From contig QHUK01000037.1 in NCBI GenBank assembly GCA_003222085.1, positions 1 to 43,919 of the forward strand: DNA of 43,919 bases, written 5' to 3'. Origin of the DNA: Gemmatimonadota bacterium. GTDB lineage: Bacteria > Gemmatimonadota > Gemmatimonadetes > Gemmatimonadales > GWC2-71-9. A program made the position numbers and the translations under genes. Of the stretch, positions 38,121-43,919 are shown piece after piece. The notes below the pieces were generated by a model. It searched no databases and had not been told where the DNA came from. It saw only the letters and a list, made by a program, of their open reading frames with translations. The stretch's first letter is position 1, and each line of letters opens with the position of its first letter.

Positions 38121-38974
38121 AGGCCCGCGTGCAGCTCGTGCTCGCCGCCATATGCTTCTCCACGGCGGGGGTGGCCATCAAATGGAGCGGTTTCGGCGCG
38201 TGGCAGATCGCGGCGGTGCGCGCGTTCGTGGCGATGCTCGCGATCCTCGCGCTGATCCCCGAAGCGCGCGGCCGGTGGAGCTGGCGCGTGGGGCTCGTCG
38301 GCCTGGCCTACGCGGCCGCGGGGCTGCTGTTCGTGTTCGCCAACAAGCTGACGACGGCCGCCAATACCGTATTCCTCCAGGCGACAAACCCGTTGTTCGT
38401 AGTGGCGCTGGCGCCGTGGCTCTTGCGCGAGCGCGTGCGGGCCGCGGACCTGGCGTTCATGGGTGTGCTGGCGGCGGGCCTCGCGCTGCTGTTCGTGGGC
38501 GGGCAGCGGCACTTCGCCACGGCGCCGGATCCCGTCCTCGGCAACGTGCTCGCGGCGGGGAGCGCGGTGGCGTGGGCGTTCACGGTCACGGGGTACCGCT
38601 GGCTGGCACGCCAGGGTGGCGCGGATCACGGCCCGATAGCCGGCGCGGCGGCGTGCGGCAACCTGATCGTGTTCCTGGTGTGTCTGCCGGGGGCACTTCC
38701 CGTCGCCGCCGGCCGCGCCACCGACTGGCTGGTCGTGATCTACCTCGGCGTGTTCCAGTTGGGACTCGCCTACGTGTTCCTGTCGCGCGCGATCACGCAG
38801 GTGCCCGCGCTCGAGGCCTCGCTGTTCCTCCTGGTCGAGCCGGTGCTGAGCCCCGTGTGGGCGTGGCTCGCGCACGGGGAGACACCGGGCCCGCTCGCGG
38901 TGATTGGGGGCGCGGTGATCCTGACGGCGACGGCGCTCAAAGCATGGACCGATACGCAGCTGGTGGCGGCATGA
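38117..38974 (+). CDS. EamA/DMT-family transporter
   Basis: 285 aa with ten hydrophobic segments in two EamA repeats (first repeat start VLAAICFSTAGVAIKW; second start NVLAAGSAVAWAFTVTGYRWLA). LEASLFLLVEPVLSPVWAWLAHGE is the typical end of the second repeat. The TTG start overlaps the binding protein stop (TTGA); a GTG at 38129 is an alternative. DMT members export amino acids or other metabolites. It continues the transporter operon. Confidence 0.88.
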   Translation: MKARVQLVLAAICFSTAGVAIKWSGFGAWQIAAVRAFVAMLAILALIPEARGRWSWRVGLVGLAYAAAGLLFVFANKLTTAANTVFLQATNPLFVVALAPWLLRERVRAADLAFMGVLAAGLALLFVGGQRHFATAPDPVLGNVLAAGSAVAWAFTVTGYRWLARQGGADHGPIAGAAACGNLIVFLVCLPGALPVAAGRATDWLVVIYLGVFQLGLAYVFLSRAITQVPALEASLFLLVEPVLSPVWAWLAHGETPGPLAVIGGAVILTATALKAWTDTQLVAA

Positions 38975-40200
38975 GCCCACGCACGATCATGCGGACCTAT
39001 TTTGCCATTACGGGACTCTTCAATCTCGCCATGTCCCTCATTTGGGGCATCGATACCCTCTTCAAGATGGGCGCCGGGCTCGACATCCAGCAGGTCCTGC
39101 TCACGAACGCGGCATTCACGCTCGGGTCGATGGTGTTCGAGGTTCCCACGGGAGTCGTGGCGGACACCATCGGACGCCGCGTGTCGCTGCTGCTCTGCCT
39201 CGTCACGCTGTTCGTGACCACGCTGCTGTACGTGGCTATCGCCTGGCGCGGCTGGGGATTCTGGGCGTTCGCGTGGGTTTCGGTGCTGCTTGGACTGGGG
39301 TACACGTTCTACACGGGCGCCGTGGACGCCTGGCTGGTCGACGCCCTCAAGGCCAGCGGCTACGACGAGCCACTCGAGCGGGTGTTCTCCCGAGGGCAGA
39401 TGCTGTTTGGCGCCGCCATGCTCGTGGGGACGATCGGGGGCGGCCTGCTGGGTCAGATTCGGCTCGACATCCCGTACCTGGTGCGGGCCGCTCTCGTCGT
39501 GCCGCTGTTTGTGCTGGCTTGGCGCCGCATGCCGGAGCTCGGCTTCACGCCGCGGGCACTGGAGCTCAAGCGGGTGCCGGCGGAGCTGCGGCGCGTGTTC
39601 GTCGAAGGCCTGCGGCATGGCCTGAGCAATCCTGTCATCCGTCCTGTCATGCTCGCCTCGCTCGTCTCCATGAGCTTCATGATCTTCGGCTACTACAGCT
39701 GGCAGCGCTACTTCCTCGATCTCCTGGGCCGGGACCTGGTGTGGGTGGACGGGGTGATCAGCGCCCTGGTCGGTTTGAGCCTCATCGTGGGCAACGCCCT
39801 CGTCGCGCCGCTCTCCCGTGTGGTGCGGACGCGGACTGGACTGCTGATGGTCTCGGCCGGGGCCCAAGCGGTGCTGGCGGTGGCGTGCGGCCTGATCACG
39901 AACTTCTTCGCCGTCGTATCGCTGTACCTGGTGTACGGCGTGGCCATCGGGGTCGCGATGCCCGTCAAGCAGGCATACCTCAACGCTCACATCCCCTCGG
40001 CCCAACGGGCGACCATCATCTCGCTCGATTCCATGTTCGCGAGCAGCGGTGGGGTGCTGGGACAGACGGCCTGGGGCTGGGTGGCGCGGACGCGCTCCAT
40101 CGGCACCGCGTGGGCGTGGAGCGGGCTGACGTTGCTGCTGGGCATTCCGCTTTACTGGATGGCGCGGCGGCGAGACCGAACGCTAGACGTGATCAGTTAG
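38971..40200 (+). CDS. MFS transporter
   Basis: 409 aa. Twelve hydrophobic segments. Motif A reads VPTGVVADTIGRRVSLLLC between helices 2 and 3, preceded by LIWGIDTLFKMGAGLDIQQVLL. The C-half has YLVYGVAIGVAMPVKQAYLNAHIPSAQRATIISLDSMFAS, as in drug and solute effluxers of the DHA type. Its ATG overlaps the EamA stop. The stop codon TAG is the first three bases of the 31-bp direct repeat that follows. Confidence 0.88.
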   Translation: MSPRTIMRTYFAITGLFNLAMSLIWGIDTLFKMGAGLDIQQVLLTNAAFTLGSMVFEVPTGVVADTIGRRVSLLLCLVTLFVTTLLYVAIAWRGWGFWAFAWVSVLLGLGYTFYTGAVDAWLVDALKASGYDEPLERVFSRGQMLFGAAMLVGTIGGGLLGQIRLDIPYLVRAALVVPLFVLAWRRMPELGFTPRALELKRVPAELRRVFVEGLRHGLSNPVIRPVMLASLVSMSFMIFGYYSWQRYFLDLLGRDLVWVDGVISALVGLSLIVGNALVAPLSRVVRTRTGLLMVSAGAQAVLAVACGLITNFFAVVSLYLVYGVAIGVAMPVKQAYLNAHIPSAQRATIISLDSMFASSGGVLGQTAWGWVARTRSIGTAWAWSGLTLLLGIPLYWMARRRDRTLDVIS

Positions 40201-40328
40201 ACGCACAGACGCAGCAGACGCGGCAGGCTAGACGCACAGACGCAGCAGACGCACAGGGGAGAACAGAACGGAGTGAATGGGACTACCTGCTCACTCTGAC
40301 TGTTCACCGCTGTGCGTCTGTGCGTCTA
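40198..40328. repeat. Direct and inverted repeat cluster between convergent genes
   Basis: A 24-bp sequence beginning TAGACGCACAGACGCAGC occurs at 40198-40221 and again at 40229-40252 (31-bp period). Its first 16 bases recur inverted at 40313-40328. Between the arms, GAACAGAACGGAGTGA (40261-40276) and TCACTCTGACTGTTC (40291-40305) pair imperfectly, so one long hairpin can form. Lying between the MFS gene and the oppositely oriented repeat-protein gene, it may terminate both. Confidence 0.85.
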
Positions 40329-40346
40329 GTCGTTGCCTGGCCTGCC

Positions 40347-40718
40347 TTACTTGGTACTGTCCTTCGTTTCCTGCTTGTCCTCGCGCACGTCCTTCCGGTC
40401 CTGCCGCAGACCCCTGCGATCCCGGCGCGCGTCGCGCACGTCATGCCGGCGATCGCGGCGATCCCGGCGCAGATCGCGCGCGTCGCGCCGCGCGTCCGTG
40501 GTATCGCCGTTCTTCACGTCCTGGCGCACGTCCCGGCGATCCTGGCGGATGTCCCTGGTGTCGTGGCGGATATCCTTGCGGTCGCCGCGCAGCTCACGGC
40601 GGTCGTGGCGGACTTCCTTGCGGTCCTGCTTCACGTCGTTCGAATCCTGGGCCGACAGCACTCGAGGGGCGCTCACGGCGAGCGCCAGCACGGCGAAGAG
40701 GGCGATTTGACGTCGCAT
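40347..40718 (-). CDS. Exported protein of charged seven-residue repeats
   Basis: 123 aa. The signal peptide (MRRQIALFAVLALAVSAPRVLSAQ) is followed by about 12 heptads of the type [VIL]R-x-DRRD: VKQDRKE, VRHDRRE, LRGDRKD, IRHDTRD, IRQDRRD, VRQDVKN, then after GDTTDA again RRDARD, LRRDRRD, RRHDVRD, ARRDRRG, LRQDRKD, VREDKQE. One hydrophobic residue per heptad and alternating Arg/Asp suggest a long single helix or weak coiled coil in the periplasm. Function unknown; it could bind polyanions, metals or the envelope. A CRP-like site lies 60 bases upstream. Confidence 0.75.
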   Translation of the reverse strand: MRRQIALFAVLALAVSAPRVLSAQDSNDVKQDRKEVRHDRRELRGDRKDIRHDTRDIRQDRRDVRQDVKNGDTTDARRDARDLRRDRRDRRHDVRDARRDRRGLRQDRKDVREDKQETKDSTK

Positions 40719-40777
40719 ACATGAGGTCCCGGTTAAGGTCGGAGATAAGACCTGGGTATCGGGCCAAGCGTTAACAG

Positions 40778-40793
40778 CGTGATGTCGATCACA
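40778..40793 (-). promoter_or_regulatory. CRP/FNR-family-like operator
   Basis: On the minus strand TGTGA-TCGACA-TCACG, one mismatch from TGTGA-N6-TCACA. It is centred about 68 bases before the start codon of the heptad-repeat protein. No clear -35/-10 pair at ideal spacing is seen, as expected for an activated promoter. The regulator is not in the window. Confidence 0.5.
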
Positions 40794-40803
40794 TGTGTAC
40801 GCG

Positions 40804-41241
40804 CTAGCGTTGCTTGAACTTGGGCAATTCGTCGTGGTGACGCTTCAAGTACTCCTCGTAAATGTGGCTGTCCGTGTAGTCCCGAATCTCGCTGATCCGA
40901 TTGCTCCGAAACCTGAGGATGCAGCACGTCCGCTGGTCCATCACGTCCTTCGGGTCGGACTGCAACCAAGAGCGCTCCCGGAGCTCCACGATCACCCGGT
41001 CATCCGCCTCGTACCAATCGCGCCAGACGTCTTCGTGTCCCCAGTCGGCGGCGCCCAGTCCGGCCTCGCGGTTCCAGAGGGCATCGAGCACCGCCTCGCG
41101 TCCTCGCCATTCGCCGCCGATCCGGCGAGCGCCGGCCACCCAATAGACGATGTCATCGGTGAAGTAGCTCCCCGTTTCCGTTCGGTTCCCTGCGAACAGC
41201 GCTTTCTCGTACGCCCTGGCTACGTCGAGACGACGGCTCAT
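40804..41241 (-). CDS. SnoaL/NTF2-like protein
   Basis: 145 aa. The NTF2 cone fold is indicated by VARAYEKALFAGNRTETGSYFTDDIVYWVAGARRIGGEWRGREAVLDALW at the start and the strand ILRFRSNRISEIRDYTDSHIYEEYL at the end. The family covers small isomerases, dehydratases and ligand-binding proteins. Its ATG overlaps the stop of the Rieske-flavodoxin gene (ATGA), so the two are co-translated and may act together. Confidence 0.8.
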   Translation of the reverse strand: MSRRLDVARAYEKALFAGNRTETGSYFTDDIVYWVAGARRIGGEWRGREAVLDALWNREAGLGAADWGHEDVWRDWYEADDRVIVELRERSWLQSDPKDVMDQRTCCILRFRSNRISEIRDYTDSHIYEEYLKRHHDELPKFKQR

Positions 41242-42356
41242 ACGGTCATCTCCTCGGTTTCCTCCGGCTCGGGCAGGGTGCTCGCCTTGCGCCCGGCGCG
41301 CTCCATCGGCTTGTCCATCTCGGCTTTGTGGCGGTCGATGATGGTCCAGAAGTCGAGCGCGCGGTCGAGCAGCTCGTAGGCGGCTTCCTTAAGCGTGTCG
41401 CTCATCTTCACCTGCCGCACGTTGTTCTGCATGTCCTCCGCATCCCAGCCGCGGGAGTGCGCAATGAAGGGGAACGGTGGGAACACGAAGCCGAGCTCGG
41501 CCCAGAAAGTGAACATGGCGCCCGCGACCGCCTGGATGTTGTCCTGGCCGCCCGTGATGATGAACGCCGCCACCTTGTTCCTGATCAACACCCTGTCCTG
41601 GATCGTGACCTGGTTCTGCACGCAGTTCAGGCGCTCGATCATCTTGTAATAGAGCGAGGAGGCGTTCCCCCAGCGGATGGGCGTGCCGATCACGACGACA
41701 TCGGCCCAATGCACCAGTCCCTCGTAGATCGCGGTGAGCTGATCGTCGGGGTCACGCTCCGTGATGGCGCAGGGCCACGTGCAGGCGCGCGCCGCCTTGG
41801 AGTAGTTCCCCTCACAGTGACGAAACTTGAGGTCGCGGAGCTTGATGTACTGGATATCGGCTCCCCGGCGCTTCGCCTGATCCAGCGCGTGGTCGAGCAG
41901 CGCGTCCGACGTGGAGAAGCGGGGGTTGACGTCGTCCATCGCGGTGGTGGAGATGACCAGCACGCGTGGCGGCGCCCCGGCGGGCCTGGGGTGGACCTCG
42001 AGCAGGTGCGCCGGCTTGTGCTTGACGAGCTTCCGCGGCATCACCGGCGGCGTCTGGACGTAGACGCCGTCCTCCCGCTCCTCGACTGCGAAGACGGGAA
42101 CCTGCTCCTCGTCGTACCCCTCCGGGCCCTTGCCCGTGATGACGCTGTACTCCCAGGCGTGCCAGGGACACATCACGAACTCGCCGTGGAGGCGGCCTTC
42201 GCACAGCGGGCCGCCCTTGTGATTGCAGGCGTTGCCGATCGCTCGGAACTGGCCGGCATGGTGGAAGACGGCGACCGACCAGCGGTCGAGCTTGAAGGCG
42301 GCGGGGACGCGAGCAAGCAGCTCGGACTTGTCGCCGAGGCGGTGCCACGTGGTCAT
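41238..42356 (-). CDS. Rieske [2Fe-2S] - NADPH:FMN reductase (flavodoxin-like) fusion
   Basis: 372 aa. The N-terminal about 105 residues form a Rieske domain with C44-N-H46 (ACNHKGGPLCEG) and C63-P-W-H66 (VMCPWHAWEYSV). From about residue 128 (PPRVLVISTTAMDDVNPRFSTSDALLDHAL) a flavodoxin-like NADPH-dependent FMN reductase/WrbA-type domain follows, with ADVVVIGTPIRWGNASSLYYKMIERL as the flavin loop. The domain also has a Cys-rich stretch (FRHCEGNYSKAARACTWPC). One chain could carry electrons from NAD(P)H through flavin to the Rieske cluster. The electron acceptor is unknown. Confidence 0.85.
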   Translation of the reverse strand: MTTWHRLGDKSELLARVPAAFKLDRWSVAVFHHAGQFRAIGNACNHKGGPLCEGRLHGEFVMCPWHAWEYSVITGKGPEGYDEEQVPVFAVEEREDGVYVQTPPVMPRKLVKHKPAHLLEVHPRPAGAPPRVLVISTTAMDDVNPRFSTSDALLDHALDQAKRRGADIQYIKLRDLKFRHCEGNYSKAARACTWPCAITERDPDDQLTAIYEGLVHWADVVVIGTPIRWGNASSLYYKMIERLNCVQNQVTIQDRVLIRNKVAAFIITGGQDNIQAVAGAMFTFWAELGFVFPPFPFIAHSRGWDAEDMQNNVRQVKMSDTLKEAAYELLDRALDFWTIIDRHKAEMDKPMERAGRKASTLPEPEETEEMTV

Positions 42357-42395
42357 GGGACGCTTCCGTTAGGGGCAGTGTAGATTGTAGCCCCC

Positions 42396-43478
42396 ATGAA
42401 AGATCGGAGCGAGGTCGGGATCGTCGAGGCGACGGCCCGGTACGAGGCTTGGCTCGCCGAGCGGATTCCCCTCATCAAACCCGATCTCGAGCACAAGCAT
42501 CGGGCGATGAGCGCCGGGATCTTCCCCTTCCTCCGGGCCACGTTCTACCGGTGGGCAGCCCGCTGGCAGGCGATCGTGGGTGACGTCGCCCGAGCTCCGA
42601 CCGTGCTCGCGGTGGGGGACCTCCACGTGGAGAACTTCGGCACCTGGCGCGACGCCGAAGGACGACTGGTGTGGGGCGTGAACGACTTCGACGAAGCGTG
42701 GCCGCTGCCCTACACCAACGACCTCCTGCGGCTCGCCACCAGCGCGCTGGTCGCGCGCGAGTATCACGACTTGAGAATCGACGGCAAGGAGGCGGTGAGC
42801 GCGATTCTCGACGGCTACCGGGAGGCCCTCGAGCGGGGGGGGCACGCGTTCGTACTCGCGGAGCATCACACCGCGCTGCGCGAGATGGCGTTGTATCGCC
42901 TGCACGATCCGGAAACGTTCTGGGACAAGCTCGAGTCGCTCCCGACGGTGAAGACCCCCGTCCCGAACGTCGTGCTGACCTCGCTCCGACGGGCTCTGCC
43001 CGAGGGCGATCTCAAGGTGCGGATCGTGCATCGCGTGGCTGGACTCGGGAGTCTCGGGCGCCAGCGGTTCGTCGCGCTCGCGGTGTGGCGCGGCGGGCGG
43101 ATCGCGCGCGAAGCGAAGGCACTCGCCCCCTCGGCGCTGAGTGGTGCGGCAGGGACGATCCACTACGCCGCCATCCTGCGTCGCGGCGTCCGGTGTCCCG
43201 ATCCGTGCGTCAGGGTAGACGGTGCGTGGCTCGTGCGGCGGCTCGCGCCGGACTGCTCGCGCGTACGCTTGAACGAGCTGCCGCGCAAGCGCGACGAAGC
43301 CCGCCTCTTGTCCGCGATGGGTTGGGAGACGGCCAACGTTCACCTCGGCAGCCCTGCCTCCCGCGCCATCCGAGCGGACGTGAAACGGCGCGACAAGCGC
43401 TGGCTCTACGAAGCCGCTCGCCGCCTGGCGGACGCGATCGACCACGACTGGCACGTCTGGCACAAGAGCAACGCGTGA
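42396..43478 (+). CDS. DUF2252 family protein
   Basis: 360 aa. Family marks: RAMSAGIFPFLRATFYRW (the 'Kh.rM..spf.FlRg' start), VLAVGDLHVENFGTWRDAEGRLVWGVNDFDEAWPLPYTNDLLRLATSALVA and the basic middle GSLGRQRFVALA. GDLHxENFG and NDFDE mimic the catalytic and metal loops of aminoglycoside-phosphotransferase/kinase-like folds, but the activity of the family is unknown. It is divergent from the Rieske fusion gene. A TAGATT that could be a -10 ends 9 bases before the ATG, and the stop overlaps the next gene. Confidence 0.9.
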   Translation: MKDRSEVGIVEATARYEAWLAERIPLIKPDLEHKHRAMSAGIFPFLRATFYRWAARWQAIVGDVARAPTVLAVGDLHVENFGTWRDAEGRLVWGVNDFDEAWPLPYTNDLLRLATSALVAREYHDLRIDGKEAVSAILDGYREALERGGHAFVLAEHHTALREMALYRLHDPETFWDKLESLPTVKTPVPNVVLTSLRRALPEGDLKVRIVHRVAGLGSLGRQRFVALAVWRGGRIAREAKALAPSALSGAAGTIHYAAILRRGVRCPDPCVRVDGAWLVRRLAPDCSRVRLNELPRKRDEARLLSAMGWETANVHLGSPASRAIRADVKRRDKRWLYEAARRLADAIDHDWHVWHKSNA

Positions 43479-43919
43479 CCGCGACTACGACCCGCTCGCG
43501 CTACGCGGTCATCTTCTTCACGGTCCTCATCGATCTCATCGGGTTCGGGATCGTGATCCCGATCCTGCCGGTGTACGCCCTCAGGTTCGGGGCGCAGGGG
43601 ATCGGCTACGGCGCGCTCGTGTTCGTCTTCTCCGCCATGCAGTTCCTGGCGACGGCGCTACTCGGCCGGCTGTCGGATCGGATCGGCCGCCGACCCATCT
43701 TGCTCGCCACGATGGTGATCAACGCCCTGGGCTACGCCTTGTTCGCATTCGCCCCTTCGTACTCGGTATTGTTCGTCGCCCGCGTGATTTCCGGGTTCGC
43801 GAGTGGCAACATCTCGGCGGCGCAGGCTTATATGGCCGACATCACGTCGCCGGCGGAGCGGGCCCGCGGCATGGGGATCATTGGGGCCGCGTTCGGGATC
43901 GGATTCGTGCTCGGCCCCC
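43475..43919 (+). CDS. MFS efflux transporter, TetA-like (partial, right edge)
   Basis: 148 residues visible from a GTG overlapping the DUF2252 stop (GTGA). The start FFTVLIDLIGFGIVIPILPVYA and motif A LGRLSDRIGRRPILLATM are typical of the TetA/DHA1 drug:proton antiporters, and ARVISGFASGNISAAQAYMADITSPAERARGMG follows. The rest is cut by the window edge. Substrate unknown. Confidence 0.88.
   Translation, partial: MTATTTRSRYAVIFFTVLIDLIGFGIVIPILPVYALRFGAQGIGYGALVFVFSAMQFLATALLGRLSDRIGRRPILLATMVINALGYALFAFAPSYSVLFVARVISGFASGNISAAQAYMADITSPAERARGMGIIGAAFGIGFVLGP

Noticed and set aside
40198-40328. CRISPR array
   Set aside because: Only two direct copies with a 7-base gap and an inverted copy; no regular spacers and no cas genes.
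1-43919. tRNA, rRNA, insertion sequence, integrase or phage genes
   Set aside because: Read for on both strands; no transposase or integrase motifs and no tRNA cloverleaf or rRNA stretch recognised, so the window looks chromosomal rather than a mobile island.

Overview
The window is GC-rich and densely packed, with many ATGA/GTGA/TTGA stop-start overlaps. Its gene families (DUF1501/DUF1800 pair, CarbopepD-plug TonB receptor, many small exported proteins cut after 'AAQ'/'SAQ') suggest a Gram-negative, double-membraned soil or sediment bacterium, most likely Gemmatimonadota or a relative. That placement is an inference from gene content; no rRNA or tRNA gene is visible. No stretch over 300 bases lacks a gene.

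Left part (1-14.6 kb). A processive family 2 glycosyltransferase and a TPR/outer-membrane barrel protein (cut by the left edge) look like an exopolysaccharide synthesis/export pair. Next is an Omp85-type barrel gene and, divergently, a copper-handling series: Spy/CpxP-like protein, DUF4198 protein, CopB-type P1B ATPase and a His/Met-rich outer-membrane barrel. An arsenic operon follows (arsR-arsM-arsC) with a readable promoter and operator, then a TonB-dependent receptor, a YgjV-like membrane protein and a frame-disrupted HAD phosphatase gene.

Middle (14.6-28.9 kb). Aconitase with two small upstream genes, a 121-aa membrane protein, an SDR plus a GAF/PAS histidine kinase, a cytosolic-looking HtrA/peroxiredoxin/DsbA trio, the DUF1501/DUF1800 pair, and an ABC exporter followed by a small plug-like exported protein.

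Core discovery (28.9-40.2 kb). A minus-strand operon opens with a clear promoter and a 30-codon ORF whose product carries a duplicated motif ending in ELVP[ST]CH; the two copies differ by several synonymous changes. Directly downstream are an aldo/keto reductase with a C-terminal PqqD-like (RRE-like) domain, a DUF692/MNIO enzyme (the MbnB/TglH family), an exported LssY_C-domain protein, an MbnC/DUF2063-like partner with another PqqD-like tail, and a cysteine-less ArsC/Spx-fold protein; an unknown gene, DinB and MaoC-like genes follow. I read this as an apparently undescribed MNIO-type RiPP pathway. Divergent from it lies an EgtD-like histidine methyltransferase gene, overlapping an OpuC/EgtUV-like betaine ABC transporter, then two more transporters.

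Right end (40.3-43.9 kb). A secreted protein made of charged seven-residue repeats, a SnoaL-like protein, a Rieske-flavodoxin fusion, DUF2252 and a truncated MFS transporter.

A second theme is a set of degenerate 7-, 8- and 10-bp tandem arrays and palindromes. Several sit in gene starts, stops or the signal-peptide part of exported-protein genes.
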